A DNA stretch of 64,000 nt from Sanguinoderma infundibulare (taxonomy: Eukaryota > Basidiomycota > Agaricomycetes > Polyporales > Polyporaceae), in assembly GCA_032821775.1 (NCBI GenBank), contig JAVLRN010000002.1:1116001-1180000 (forward strand). Reading direction: 5' to 3'. The translations under genes and the position numbers were made by a program. The notes under the pieces were generated by a model. The model was not told the DNA's origin. It saw only the letters and a list, made by a program, of their open reading frames with translations, and made no database searches. Positions 1 through 11,090 of the stretch are shown here, piece by piece. Within the stretch, counting starts at the first letter, position 1. Every line of letters begins with the position of its first letter.

Positions 1-28
1 ACTCGACCACGTCGTTCCCTCGAGCAGG

Positions 29-602
29 ATGCCCACTCTTCTCCGACAATCGTACCGGATTCCTCGTAGCATACGTTCCATTACACCTTCGAGTCCTCGA
101 CGATTCGCTGCCATCCGACCAATGTCCTCTCAAGCGGAGAATGCACCGACACTTCACAAGTTCATCGTCTACGCGCCGGACATGTCCGATCAGGGTGCTT
201 TGCAGCGTCGCTTGAGCGTTCGTCAGTCCCACCTTGACAACGCTGCGGTCAAGGCGAGGGAAGGTATCGTCAGTACGTGCGATTCCAATCAGTTTTCTTC
301 CGATCTTCGCTGATCATGCACATCGTCCTGTTAGAGCTAGGAGGAGCAATGCTCACCCCAGAATCTATCGCCCGTGGGGCGGAGAAGCGCATGGTCGGAT
401 CGGTCTTGATCTGCGAGGCCGATAGCATAGAGACTGTCCGCAACGTCGTGGAGAGCGATGTCTACTATACCAGCGGGGTAGTGAGTTATGGTTCTTCGTC
501 TTGACTCGACGTGCTTGCTTGACTAACAATTTTCCGTAGTGGGACAGGGAGAAGTTGGTGATACTACCTCTCGTTGTCGCCAATCTTCCCACTACACCTT
601 GA
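29..602 (+). CDS. YCII-related domain protein
   Basis: Three exons, 29-272, 335-480 and 540-602, joined by introns with GTACGT/TTAG and GTGAGT/GTAG ends, give a 150-residue protein. The joined product shows a short YCII-like fold: a conserved start (HKFIVYAPDMSDQGALQRRL), then GGAMLTPESIA, a MVGSVLICEADS strand and ESDVYYTSGVWD near the end. Members of this fungal family are small alpha/beta proteins with no settled reaction; a muconolactone-isomerase-like fold is usual. The first 33 residues are rich in Arg, Ser and Pro and lack acids, so a mitochondrial leader is possible, with Met33 as an alternative start. The start is near the window edge, so an upstream exon cannot be excluded. Family call is firm; function is not. 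Confidence 0.8.
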
Positions 603-925
603 ATATCAGGAGTGCCTTTGGTTCTGGACAATTATATCCTGGCGCCCGTCTTGGGCAAAGACGTAGTTGAACGGCGTGGTCACCAGCGTGATAAAAACTC
701 GCGTCAGACCAAACACGGATGGTGAGATGCTCGTGGCTCAAGCTCATCTAGACAACCTTCGCCTGCACATAACTATCTATTCGCTGCATGATTATGACAC
801 ATGGATGGAGCGAGCTACTTCCATAGATTCGAACGACCGGACCGAGTTCGCAGTTCGTGAGTCAGAAATGTGGATGAATCGAACATCACTCATCTCCGGC
901 CTCTGACATCCCTTTCTCACAGGCA
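603..925. other. No gene resolved
   Basis: No convincing coding segment. A GTGAGT donor at about 857 and a CTCACAG acceptor ending at 922 suggest that a short 5' exon of the following F-box gene lies here, but no frame joins cleanly. Confidence 0.4.
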
Positions 926-2486
926 TTGCGCCCTCGGCCTTTGAAGCCACTGCTGCGGAGCAATCTTCTTGGTGCAGGTCACCGACCCCGGTCACGGTTG
1001 TGCCACCAAGCTCGACGCGATCTCGCATCCGCCGCTCGCGTCTGTCACTCATTCACCGATCACGCCTTGGATGCGCTTTGGAAGGTGCTTGAGGACATCA
1101 GGCCTTTATTCAAGGTCTTACCATTATATGGAAGCGGATCTCCACCTTTGGTGAGCGCAGAATATCTCTTCCATGAATCACGACTTCTAAAAGACCTACC
1201 CTCAGGCTATCTTCTCGAACATCACCCCAGAAGTATGGTCACGCCTCTGCTCCTACGCACAACGCGTTCTGGAGCTCCATCTTGACTGGAACTTCCTTGC
1301 ATATATACGCCCATCTGTTTGGTCTCTCCTTGTAGCCAAGTGTGGCGGGCTACCCCTCTTCCCGCGTCTCCGACGTCTAAAGGCCCTGTCCCTCGACGAT
1401 GACACGACTGCCCGCACAATCCCCTTCCTCTGTTCTACGCTGCGGTCCATTACCATGTCGTTCGGCGACGTCATCAACTCCGGGATTGATGACCGCGAAA
1501 ATTTCGAGATGCTGCTCAGCGCTCTTCACGCCACTTCTCCGGGCTTACAAGAGATGATCATCGCCGACTATTCGGGCTTCACTTTGGAGCAAAGGCACAT
1601 GATGGATCTTTCTCGTTTTTCTGACCTGCGACGCTTCGTGATCCAGGCCGACTCAAACACGATACTGAAACCAACCGGGTGGTCTCAAATGAGTCTCCTT
1701 ATGTCTTTGGAGCATCTCGATCTTAACATTCAGAGACGGAAATATGACATGCCAGATTCCTTTTCGCTGGAGCTCCAAAACTTGCATAGCCTGCAGCTCC
1801 GGGGATCGTTGGAAGTCGTCAATGCCTTCGTGGACGCACTGGACACCCCCCGCCTCCACTCAGTGTCATTCTGGATCTTGCCCAAAACAACAATCGAGGA
1901 TCTCCTCGAGCTCCTACGTCGCGCCCAGAGCAAGCTGCCGGCCAACCTCCGCAAATTCGAGCTCCATTGCTCTATGGGCAAGCCGGCAGGTGTTCAGGAC
2001 AAGAACTGTCTTGAGCCAATCCTAGCCTCGCTCGTCTCCTTTACCGAACTCAGCCACCTGTCGATCACGCTCAGACAGAAGGTCGTCCGACACGTGTCGG
2101 ACGCTGACATCCTCACGCTCGCCAACGCCTGGCCAGGGCTTATCTCCCTCAAACTGCAATATACCCCAGCCTCCCACCGTGCCAACGCTCCGGACGAGCG
2201 ACCGACGTTTGGTGCGCTCGTCGCGCTTGCCGCTCGGTGCCCTCACTTGGTCTGTCTGCGCCTCGTGGACGTGAATATGTACGGAAATCCTGAAGCCGTG
2301 AACTCCACCGTTCCTGTCTTCGAGCACGGCTTGCGCGAGCTGGAGATTCCCGGGCTCCGGATGAAGGATTCCCCCGGGGTGTTTGATTTTGCTGAGAAAC
2401 TGCATCGGCTGTTTCCTCGCCTGTGTCTTGGGTCCATGCAGCGCTTACAGAATGGCCGCGATCGTCATGCCCTTCCTGCTGCGTAA
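926..2486 (+). CDS. F-box/leucine-rich-repeat-like protein, N-terminus unresolved
   Basis: Exon 926-1150 joins exon 1206-2486 in phase 0 across a 55-nt intron (GTGAGC/CTCAG). The second exon alone encodes 426 residues. The first shows the later F-box helices (DLASAARVCHSFTDHALDAL followed by WKVLEDIRPLFKVLP), as in agaricomycete F-box proteins. The rest has irregular leucine-rich segments (FSDLRRFVIQADS, LEHLDLNI, LVSFTELSHLSITL, CPHLVCLRLVDVNMYG) that would form a solenoid for substrate binding. Such proteins serve as substrate adaptors of SCF ubiquitin ligases through Skp1. The start of the F-box (the Leu-Pro-x-Glu-Ile-Leu part) is not readable in this frame: 926 is only where the open frame begins, and one or more indels upstream may have damaged the domain. 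Possibly a recent pseudogene; the LRR part is fully open. Confidence 0.6.
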
Positions 2487-2833
2487 TGCGCCGTACCCTC
2501 ATTGTCCGTAATGTAGCCCTGTATTCTGTCATGCATGTAACAATATGGTTGATAGCATACCTCGTTAGGCATGTGCATGATTTGTGGCGGAGAATTTGAG
2601 GCCAGAATCATCGTCGTACCAGGCGCGGGCCTAAGCGTGACGTGAGACGCGTGACACAACGCGACTTGGAAAAGCGTGCACGTGACGCCCAGGATTTTGT
2701 TGACCTGCGGCCCCATTCGAGCAATCACGACGATCCTTCGTGAATTGGCGGAAGTGAAGGTAAGTATACTGACAGGATCACCGGTGCGAAGGCTATACAG
2801 CTCATAGCACGAGTGCGGTTGCAGGATCAAGCT
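2487..2833. other. Intergenic, nothing recognised
   Basis: 3' flank of the F-box gene and 5' flank of the next locus. No gene, repeat or clear promoter element was recognised. Confidence 0.4.
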
Positions 2834-2968
2834 ATGGTTCTGACGGTGCAAGTTCAACCCGAGTCGAACGCGGCCCTGGCCTCCGAGTCGCCGCAGCCCG
2901 TATTGTCAGCGACTGCCCGTGCGCTGTTCTCCCACGAACTTGCAGAATCCATCTTCAGTCATCTTCAG
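2834..2968 (+). pseudogene. F-box N-terminal exon fragment
   Basis: An ATG at 2834 opens a 45-residue segment ending in ARALFSHELAESIFSHLQ, which matches the first helix of an F-box (His-Glu-Leu-x-Glu-x-Ile-Phe). At 2968 the match stops: the following bases encode an unrelated acidic protein in another frame. The rest of an F-box protein reappears only at 4046. I read this as the 5' end of an F-box gene broken by foreign sequence. Confidence 0.5.
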
Positions 2969-2989
2969 GTTTCTTCTCCATCTTCGCTA

Positions 2990-4049
2990 TATTCTCTGCT
3001 GGGTCTGGACCATCTCCGAAGGCATCCATCCCGTCGGACGACGAGCACAACATCGACGACCTCTACCTTGATGTCGATCCCGTGCGCTCTGAACTATTGC
3101 ACCTCGATGACGCGGATTATCTGGAGGACGAAGACAAGGAGAACTTTCCGACGGAGGATTACGACCTGAACGAGGACAAGGAGAACATGCGCCCGCCTCA
3201 TCTCGCTCCCACGCCTTGGGAGAGAACGACCCGCTCGCGGCAGGCTCTGGCTCACAGGCCGATGTCGACGTCAGGCCTCGAGCCGTTCGACGAAGAGACC
3301 GAGAACTCCATCGCGCCAATCCTCCTGGCATCCGTCCAGAAGGCGGGTTTCGACCAACTCCTAAGTTCTGGAGGAGACCTCGTCGTCGTCTGGGAGCCTG
3401 ACGCATGCACTCCGCACCCCTCACAAGCACCGCAGCGCGCACCACCGCTCGCCGCTGCCGACGCCGCACTTCTCCGACGGAGGCCCGTCCGGCTTGCGCT
3501 TTGGAGCGGGATCGATGCGCGACGAGTCGCTGAGCCCTTGTAGCCCTTCGCCGCGCGCAGAGCGGTCGCAGCGCCGGATAAGGGAAAGGGCAAGGCAGGT
3601 CCGTCGAAGCCGCGCCAACCTCTGGCCACACTTGAGTTCGAAGAGCCCTACGCCGAGCCGCCGAAAGTCGCAGGCAAGAAGCGCACATCAGCACGGGCGG
3701 GCCCGGAAGACAGGGGGAGCGAGGACTCGGACCCGAAGGCAGCGGTGCGGACGCTCGAGGCGCTTCTACCGAAGCGGTCGAAGAAGGTGCGGGTGAGGGA
3801 GACGAGCAAGAAGGGCAAGGCAAGGGGAGGGAGAACCGTATGGCACGGGGGAGGGGTCGCGGACGCGGACGAGGGCGAGGGCGAGGTCGAGGAAGGGCGG
3901 CTGCCCCGGTCACGAATCGGCGCGCGACTGCTCCGGCATCCAGGGGCCGGTCGACGTCGCGAGGCCGGCCACCGACGTCGAAGTCGAAAGGGAAGGGGAA
4001 GGAACGTGCGACTGACGACACGGACGCAACGACCCCCCTGACACAATGA
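2990..4049 (+). pseudogene. RG-rich gene fragment with DKEN motifs, frameshifted
   Basis: An acidic stretch with two Asp-Lys-Glu-Asn motifs (DYLEDEDKENFPTEDYDLN) is followed by basic, Pro-rich sequence (KPRQPLATLEFEEPYAEPP), a RTLEALLPKRSKK motif, then an Arg-Gly run (about 3840-3900) and PASRGRSTSRGRPPTSKSKG. The reading frame changes at least three times (near 3450, 3570 and 3830) and there is a TAG at 3541. A close second copy of the Arg-Gly segment is on the minus strand at about 34.8-35.0 kb, where it continues into its natural C-terminus; here the match ends at about 4035 and the C-terminus is missing. The family function is unknown to me; a nuclear role is only a guess from composition. 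Confidence 0.55.
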
Positions 4050-4612
4050 TCGCCTCTCTGTCCTCAAATGTCCCTCCAACTCTGTCTGTGTTCAAGATCG
4101 AGTCAACACTGCACATCCCAGATGATCTCTCCCCCGTCATCGACCTCGTCCAAACCATTCTCGCACTGCCCTTACTCACCTCTTTCACGTTCCACTTCGA
4201 ACGCTTCCCATTCCTGAGCGACGACGACCTCAAGAGAATGCTCGACGTTTGGCCATTACTCGCCGCCCTCAGCTTCGGGCGGAACTGGATGTAACCCCCA
4301 CCACCCCCGGCGCTCGCACGCCCGACCATCCACATCCTCCCCGCGATCGCCGCGCGTTGCCCGGATCTCCGGATCCTCGAGCTGCCCGAGGTCCATATGA
4401 GCACGGCGCCTGCGGACGAGATGCCACCGCCGCTCAGACTCCGTCTGCGGACGCTCGACTTGAAGTCGCGGTGCGAGGACAGGGACCTGTGCGTGCGTGC
4501 GGAGACGATGATGGACAGGCTGTTTCCGTTCATGGAAGCTGGGGCGCAGCACACGGAAAGAGGCTGCGAGATTGTCGTGAAGCCGGTGGAGGGGATGCAA
4601 GCCAGATGCTAG
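4046..4612 (+). pseudogene. F-box/LRR C-terminal fragment with internal TAA
   Basis: One frame from 4046 to 4612 is open except for a TAA at 4292-4294. It encodes LRR-like repeats (LPLLTSFTFHFERFPFLSDD, KRMLDVWPLLAALSF) and after the stop CPDLRILELPEVHMSTAP and ETMMDRLFPF, the usual end of this F-box family (compare LIDRMFPNLDLS in the gene at 22.4 kb). It probably belonged to the same gene as the F-box exon at 2834, with the RG-rich fragment replacing its middle. Confidence 0.55.
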
Positions 4613-5559
4613 ATTAAGGAGAAGTTTGGTCTGGCGACGGGAGAGGGGGGGGTATGGAGATCACGAGGGGTAACTTATTGGTGGTGTGCGGCCAGTGGAG
4701 GATTTTGATAAAGTAGTCTCTTAAGGCTTGATCGAAGGGCGACTCAGTGCGAGCGGTTGTACTCGGACTCGGACGGCGAGTCTGCGTAGGAGGCCGTGGA
4801 CACAGTGACCAGTCTCGGACTCAGGTTCTGCTTCGTATTCGGGCGAGGCCAGAGAAGACACGCAGGGCTGAGTGCGTAGGGCAATGGTGTACGGTCTTCT
4901 TGGCATATTAAATAATCGTTGGACGCCAGAGATCAACATTACCAACTGCTTGGCTTGGAGTCAAATGATACCGTAGCCTATGGCATAAGCCCGAACTCAG
5001 GCAAAGGAGCCATCATTTGAAGTCACGCCAGCTCTATTCACGACAACCAAATACATGACATTCATCTTCGTCTCGAGTAATTCTAGATAATGACCACGGC
5101 TCCGAAGGGCTTGACAGTGGCACAGCAGCGAAAGCCGCACAGATATGTCCTGGGTTATTTGATTTCCAGATGGCCGAACCGAATGGTTAACGGCCAATTC
5201 GTTGACGGGACGTATAGAGTCCCGACAACGGTCTCCCATCGAGGTTCCCCGAAGCGAGCGCGAGTGAGAGGTTTACATTGGCGGGCCAAGGAGCCAACGC
5301 AATGTAAACTGAGTTGTTGAGTAAGTTACTGTGGAAGGACAAAGCGAAAGGTGGAAGGTGGACCATGATTAGAACCAATGTCGCCCAAGCAACGGGATTT
5401 AGATGGAGCGATACTCACGAACTGCAAGAGAGGTCAAAAATGTCGCTTCGTTCTTCTGCATTGCGCAGTGACAAAACGACGACTGTCACGCAAGCGTGCA
5501 ACCTAATGACCCTGTAATGTGCACGAAAGAGGAGGCATTAGCATGTGGTCACCGTAGCG
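4613..5559. other. No gene recognised
   Basis: Several short frames are open on both strands but none shows a recognisable domain, splice pattern or composition of a real gene. Confidence 0.4.
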
Positions 5560-5800
5560 TACACGATGGTCTGGAGGGTGGGAGGAAACATTCGGAGAGG
5601 ATACGTACTCGCAGTCTGGGTTGCCTCCATTCCCCTCGATTGTCAAGAGCGGAAGGAGTCCATTGGATATGGTCGAACTTGAGACGGTGTCTATATACCC
5701 CACTGGAGACCAGCGCTCAAGGCCCGCACCGAACCCGGAGCGATCGCGGCGTCAAGATAACGCCTTGAATGCCGCGGTAGGATGCCCAGTGGTTGTCCTA
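5560..5800 (-). repeat. Copy 1 of a dispersed promoter/first-exon cassette
   Basis: On the minus strand this holds, in order, GTTATCTTGACGCCGCGATC (about 5745-5764), a GGGTTCGG block, a TATATAGAC box near 5691, CCAATGGACTCC near 5660, GGAGGCAACCCAG near 5625 and a GCGAGTACGTATCC splice-donor-like end near 5606. The same order and spacing occur at 6.9 kb (minus) and 26.6 kb (plus). It looks like the promoter and first exon of a small gene family. Confidence 0.5.
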
Positions 5801-6879
5801 CTGCCCGAAAACCTCGAAGTCGAGTCTGGAGCCTCGAAGCTCCGACCCTTGATGAGGACACGCTGGCCGGTAGCGGCTCGAACAGCCTTGCAACCGCAAT
5901 GCGAATGTGGCTTTCCAATCGAGGCCATCTCTGTGGGATGTGCGGATATAAAATCGAGAGAAGATCACGATCAGGGCGCCGTGAAAGCTGCAGCATCCGC
6001 AGGCACAAATACGGTTCCGATAAGGTTGCATGGCGTCCCGTGGAGGGATGCTTCGCACGTTCATCTTGAAGAGATCTCGTATGTGCAGCGTGCACGATTC
6101 GATATTCCTCCCGGTCGTGAGCACATGCCCGTCTTCAGGAAAATGCGCGGACATACCAGACATGAACCGTTGGATAACACTCAGCGCGGGTTGCAGTTAA
6201 TTTATCCACTTGAGCACGTTTCCTAACGGACAGTTCTAATCACGTCCATTCCCGGACGGCGGTCAGGACGACAAGGCGAGAACATACAAAGCATTCATAT
6301 TGGACCCTTGCAAGCATTGTAACATATATGTATGCTGCATACAGCGAAGCAATGTCTTGAATGACGAAGATCGCGACAAATCACCTAACATTCGATTTTC
6401 ACATCAACCACCACCATCCACTACGATACTTGAAAATGGCCTCGCGAGTCGCACCAGGAGCTGCGAATGATGTATTGGAGCAATCAGGTCGAGCTTGTGA
6501 AGACCCTTCGAATACGGGTCAACTCACTAGTCTCACGAGCCGACAATGGCTCGGAGCAACGCATCAAGGGTACCTTGAACGCGGACACCAGTCGAATTCT
6601 CGACAGGTGCAAATGCTGTATGTAGGCGGCCAGCCCAGCCAAAAATGGGCAATGATCAGCAACGGTGCTCTGAGAACGACGAGCCGCGACTCTTACAAGC
6701 AGATGGTCCCATACGCCGATGACAGTCTTCGACCCTTTCGGGTCTTCGACACTTTCGTGTCGAACTGACCTGTTACAGAGGAGCTATCAGTTGTGCACCT
6801 ACAGCCAACAGACAGAGGCACAGAAACATACTGGCATCACTGCCAGTCAGTCAGGGGGGGCTGGGTTTCCTCCAACCCC
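5801..6879. other. No gene recognised
   Basis: Only short overlapping open frames without domains; no further copy of the flanking cassette was noticed. Confidence 0.35.
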
Positions 6880-7035
6880 GTGCCTTCGGGGAAAGCGCGA
6901 GGAGGAGTCCATTAGGGAGCCATCCTTGCCCGTAGCATGGTTTATATACAACATGGTGCCCCTCGTTGCTCCACACCGAACCCGAAGCGATCTTGGCGTC
7001 AAGATAACAAGATGGTGGTGCTGCGGTAATCTTGA
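6880..7035 (-). repeat. Copy 2 of the dispersed promoter/first-exon cassette
   Basis: Minus strand: GTTATCTTGACGCCAAGATC (about 6990-7009), GGGTTCGG, TATATAAAC (about 6941-6950), TAATGGACTCC (about 6911) and GGAGGAAACCCAG (about 6866). This copy has diverged more than those at 5.6 and 26.6 kb, and its exon frame differs. Confidence 0.5.
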
Positions 7036-8099
7036 GTGGTTGAGAATGCGCGTCTGGGAACGTCGCAGTCCCCTTCCGAACGGAGCACGAATGATCGCAT
7101 TGCGGCGCGATATCGAATGGATGCTGCGGTAACGCTTCCTGATCGAGGACCATTACCGGAGGACGAGGCCCGCCCCTGGTGCCAGCGACAGGCTGCAGCA
7201 AGCGAAGCGGTCAACGTTTTGACGAGGTTCGTTCTGGACCGGGGCCTTTCGCATCTATCTGAGACGCCGTATGGATGGCATCTACGACTGAACACGCAAC
7301 AGAAAAGTATGCTGACTGCGTGTCGCACTTTGTGAGTGCATAGTCATTATCTGGCAAAGGACAGACGTACCACGGAGAGTGCGCGCAGACGTGTGTAGGA
7401 ATCTACCAACTCGTCCGTGGAGGGCGTCCTTGAAGGGTGTCCTTGAACAGATCCCGGTTGTTCCCTCTCGTGACAGCGTATCGCCCTCCTAAAGCATTTA
7501 GTCAGCAAAAACGCGATGTACAATATTGCGAAAGAATGCACACCGCGGTCGTGCCAACATCATGTGTCCCGCATTCGACGTTGTCAATGTTCGCGCTTCC
7601 AGAGGAGTGACCTGCCTCATTCCACCTCTGCATGCACTGAAGCGACCTATGTGTTCGCTAAAAACACTTGACGCGTAGGAGTCAGTCAGCGCACCCTGAT
7701 GAGAGTGGGACAGAGAACCATGACCACGAGCGCGATCGTAGTCGCCGAGACCTTCACAGGGGGTCGCAAGGTCGGGCGTGACGTGTTCAAGCGTGCACGG
7801 GCAAACCCCGACTCAACGGTACGATGGACAGACGGAACTGTGATCCTCATTTTTGCAGTCCGCGCGACAAAACAATGCTACACGTAGATCTAACCTGTAG
7901 GTAAACCGAAAAGTAGGCCCGCAGCCACATGCATGCATGACGACTCACCCAATGGCCTCCCCGCAAAACAAATCGCTACTCGTCGGACGCACGCCATCGT
8001 GCTGAACAGAGCTCCCTCATGTGGGGGCCACGAGCAAGATACACAGCCCCCGCGAGCCTTCAGCACCAGCAACCCATAAGTCCAGCATCAGCTATGCGC
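7036..8099. other. No gene recognised
   Basis: Probably decayed flank of the inverted duplication. No domain-bearing frame was found. Confidence 0.35.
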
Positions 8100-8281
8100 A
8101 CCCGCATGCACACCTTGGTAAGCAGCAGCCGATACACGGTGGCGCTGGCCGGCAGGGCGTGGACGGGGGCTACAGCAAAGGCGGAGGACTTGGCTGAAGA
8201 CTTGCATGAAGAAGAATGTTGAGAGCGGGAGCGAGGGAGAAGCCTACCTTGCGCAGTGTCGTATCAGTCAGTCACGCTCCG
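8100..8281 (-). repeat. Extra partial copy of a carrier gene segment
   Basis: The stretch at about 8165-8281 (GCGGAGGACTTG, GAAGAATGTTGAGAGCGGGA, then GCGCAGTGTCGTATCAGTCA) matches the sequence at about 8600-8725 inside the carrier pseudogene. It is a second, shorter and more diverged copy in the same orientation, so part of the dead carrier was locally duplicated. Confidence 0.5.
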
Positions 8282-8289
8282 AGGACATC

Positions 8290-9400
8290 AAAGTATAACT
8301 AGTACGCACTTTCCAGAACTCATACAGCCGCTGCTAAGGCTGAGCGACGGTGACCAGACGTACCGCTGCTTCACGAACATCGTAATGCCTTGGTTCGCAA
8401 ACCCCTTCAATATCTGCACCCACAGCGCCGCATAAAGCCCACGCCAGCCCTCCGCCTTCAGCCCCGCGAGTGACACGTCCATCATCTACGATCCACGCCG
8501 CACCGCTTGCATGAGTACCTTCGCGAGCAGGAGCGGTACAGAATCGCGCTCGCGGTCGCCCCGCTCAGGAACGCGTCGAGCATTGACGTGGATGGAGATC
8601 CGCGGCGGAAGCGGAGGTGGCCGAGGATTTGCAGGAAGAGGAATGTGAGAGCGGGAGAGAGGCAAAGCGGGAGCGTTGGGCGGAAGCCTGGCTTCCGCAG
8701 TGTCGTGTCAGTCGGTCTTGCTCTGCAGACGTCCATGTATATGTGATACGCACCTCCCCAAAAGCCGTGCAACCCCTCTTCGGTGTATATGCTTCTCATA
8801 ACCTGGATAAATCGTGGCCCATTGGCCTTCAGCTGCTCTGGTGCTCCGCTCTCGAGACCAGTCAGGGCGTGTTCATCATTTCGGCCATCGCTTTCATCCG
8901 TCTGGAGGCGCACAGTGATGACGCCGAGCGGGGTAGAGATCGCATGGGTGGCCACAACTGTGACGAAACCGATGGCCAGCTCCGTGGGCGCATCGAGAAG
9001 AACCGGCCTGGTAGTGGAGACAAGGGTACGCTTGATGGCCTGGCGCAGCGGGACGTTACAAGCAACCCTTCTTAAAGCTGCAAGGGCGTGAATAAGGATA
9101 TAGAAGTGAAAGTAGAGACAGCTGGTATTGAAATAAGCACAGATGCGATGGGCGCGCAAGTGGAGAGACGTACTTTAGCAAAGGTGTCGACGCCGTGTCA
9201 GCTAGGTGCCTATCATCCAGCCCTGAGAGGCCCTCCATGCGCAAAACGCGGCTGATAAGTCGGAAACCGCACAGGATTCCTCTGAATGTCCATGATCTGG
9301 TATGTTTCCACAAGATCGAGAGGGTGCGAAACCGTGCTTGCGGATGTACTCGAGAGCGAGAAGATGGCAAAGAAGAGGTCATCCTGGCTGAGATTGCCGG
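8290..9400 (-). pseudogene. Decayed peroxisomal/mitochondrial carrier gene
   Basis: Minus-strand frames match the intact carrier at 25.2-26.3 kb along its length: SHPLDLVET near 9330, then an internal block with TRPVLLDAPTELAIGFVTVV, GVITVRLQTDESD and RSIYTEEGLHGFWGG (8.75-9.1 kb), FRPTLPLCLSPALTFLFLQI, and LKAEGWRGLYAALWVQILKG near 8430. Introns sit at the same places. It is dead: the first repeat is out of frame and shortened, a piece of the third repeat is deleted (SGATASAILY) and the C-terminal part is in another frame. It mirrors the intact gene in the inverted duplication. Confidence 0.75.
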
Positions 9401-9499
9401 AGCAGCGCATTAGAAGTTGATCAAGCTCAACCGAGCGTCGAGGCATAGGCATGATGCATGACCAGTAAGCACTATAGCTGAGGATCGGGTGGATGATGA

Positions 9500-10063
9500 C
9501 GGTACATGGCAATGTGCAGACGGGCGCCTGTAGTATACTAAACGGTCACTTCACTCGCCTGCGCCATGTGTGGTTCAGCAACTCCGATGTTCCTCTATCC
9601 ACTTATGAGCTTGAAAAGCTTTCTGTGCTCCCCGCCCTGTCGTACTTCTCCGCTACCATCGATCTCACCATGACCGAGATATTGACGCTCCCTCCCACTG
9701 CGTTCATCTCGCTGAGATTTCGGGGCGGTCAAACATGGGCTCGATTCTGGGTAGGTTCTCGATCTCGATTTTTGTGCAGAATCGCCCGAGAATCGATAAA
9801 AAAACGGCCTCAGAATCGCCAACTCTGACCCTACCCCCTAATCTCCGACTCAGACATCTGCCGCCTCGTCAATGCTGTTCCGGGCCTCGAGAGCTTCAGG
9901 CTCCAGTATGAGCAGCCGGACGCGTTTCCGTATGACCTCGACGCGTTCTCCCGACCGACGATCCATTTGTTCGCCAACTTTGCCACGCGCACCCCTGCCC
10001 TCGTCTCGCTCACGCTGTCCAACGTTTACATTGACTCGCGCACCGACACGAACCAGCTTCATG
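9500..10063 (+). pseudogene. F-box/LRR C-terminal fragment
   Basis: Short plus-strand pieces match the end of F-box/LRR proteins: LSVLPALSYFSATIDLTMTE near 9640, then SDICRLVNAVPGLESFRLQY and TRTPALVSLTLSNVYIDSRT (9.85-10.05 kb), the latter very close to TRTPSLVSLTLSNVHIDPRT in the intact gene at 22.4 kb. There is no start and the frame is broken at about 9.75-9.84 kb. A minus-strand F-box C-terminal fragment holds the mirror position in the other arm (24.66-24.99 kb). Confidence 0.55.
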
Positions 10064-10084
10064 GTCAGTATACAAGGTGTGGAT

Positions 10085-10243
10085 CCATGTATCCTCCTCA
10101 CTCGAGCCTTCGTCATCGCCGTCATCCTCTTTATCCTTCTTCTTCTTCTTGGCGGCTTTGCGGGACCAGCCGCCTTTGGTGGTGGCTGGCGTCTTGGGAG
10201 GCTTGGGATTATCGGCGGCCTTCGATTCCCTCGACGACCCCAT
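10085..10243 (-). other. Lys/Asp-rich coding fragment inserted in an F-box relic
   Basis: An ATG at 10243 (minus) opens a very biased peptide: GSSRESKAADNPKPPKTP, then a Lys run, then DKEDDGDDEGSSEEDTWIHT. The lysine run comes from a TTC/CTT repeat on the plus strand (about 10134-10152). Such charged peptides are typical of nuclear or ribosome-associated proteins, but I do not recognise the family. It directly follows F-box sequence (ALDVLWEVMG) on the same strand, where the intact gene has quite different residues. Confidence 0.35.
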
Positions 10244-10480
10244 GACTTCCCAGAGGACGTCGAGTGCGGGCCCGGAAAACGTCCGAAAAGTTCGCGCACA
10301 GTGCGCAAGCGTGTGTTGTAGCTGCGTCAGACGAGCGACATCATTGTCTGGAAACCGGAGTCGAGGTACCGAAGCTGGGAATCATGACCATGGATGAAGG
10401 TGTCGAAAGATGTTGTCTAAAATCTCGAGTCGTCCGAGTATGCGATGTCAATCATTGTGTTATCTAAATGAAATGCGACG
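10244..10480 (-). pseudogene. F-box N-terminal fragment
   Basis: Minus strand: an AACACAATG like the start of the intact gene at 22434, then LEILDNIFRHLHP in one frame and HCARTFRTFSGPALDVLWEV in another (about 10265-10315). The intact gene has RLEILEQVFDHLRP and RCARTCRAFSGPALDILWNV. Frameshifts separate the pieces and the match ends at Trp-Glu-Val-Met. It is the mirror copy of the 22.4-kb F-box gene in the inverted duplication. Confidence 0.6.
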
Positions 10481-11090
10481 TCAGTAAGGCGAAAGTGAGA
10501 TCGCACCATGATACTGGCGGTGGTGCCGAGTCGCTTTCGCTAAACCCATCCCAAGGAAACGTGCGACATGACCGAAACTCGGGATCGGAACTCGAAATAA
10601 CGGCACAGATGCCATGAATGTGCACGAGAAGAGCCATATAAATCTACCCTACTTCTTCGTCGCGGTGATCATGTTGAAGGATGGGCTCGTACATACCGTT
10701 GGGAAACAGTAGATGTTCACGACGAAATAAGAGACATTTGTGAAAAAATTCATTGACACTAAATATAGTCTCTGACTTCACGTCCCGATCCACGCAAGTA
10801 GATACTCACAGCAAAAGCCGAACCTCTGTCTTCTATGGCGTGCTGAGTGGTCCAGGAAGCAGGCAGCTGAGAGAGAGATCGTGATGATCCTCGATGAGAG
10901 CAGCGAGAGTCGCCGCCGTGGCCAAACAGGACCAAATAAGGGCGGATCAGATCTGTCGGGCATATCACATGGGCCTCAGTCCGAAAGCGCCGTCGGACCT
11001 TGCGTCGAACGTGGTGCAACTCTTTCCTCCCCGTCGACCGACGTCCCTGCACACCATCTTGCTTGATATTCACTCGTAGACGCACATATC
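10481..11090. other. 5' flank of the dehydrogenase gene; duplicated from about 10880
   Basis: No gene seen. The stretch from about 10880 to 11090 is recognisable, inverted, at about 22.02-22.22 kb (for example GGCGGATCAGATCTGTCGGG here against GGGCGCATCAGATCGATCGG there), so the duplication includes the promoter region. Confidence 0.45.

Noticed and set aside
2987..4021. 344-codon minus-strand open frame opposite the RG-rich fragment
   Set aside because: Arg/Pro-rich antisense of the RG-repeat region; composition explained by the other strand.
10134..10152. TTC/CTT run as a possible polypyrimidine splice signal on the plus strand
   Set aside because: It is the complement of a Lys-codon run in an open minus-strand frame; no plausible plus-strand exon follows.
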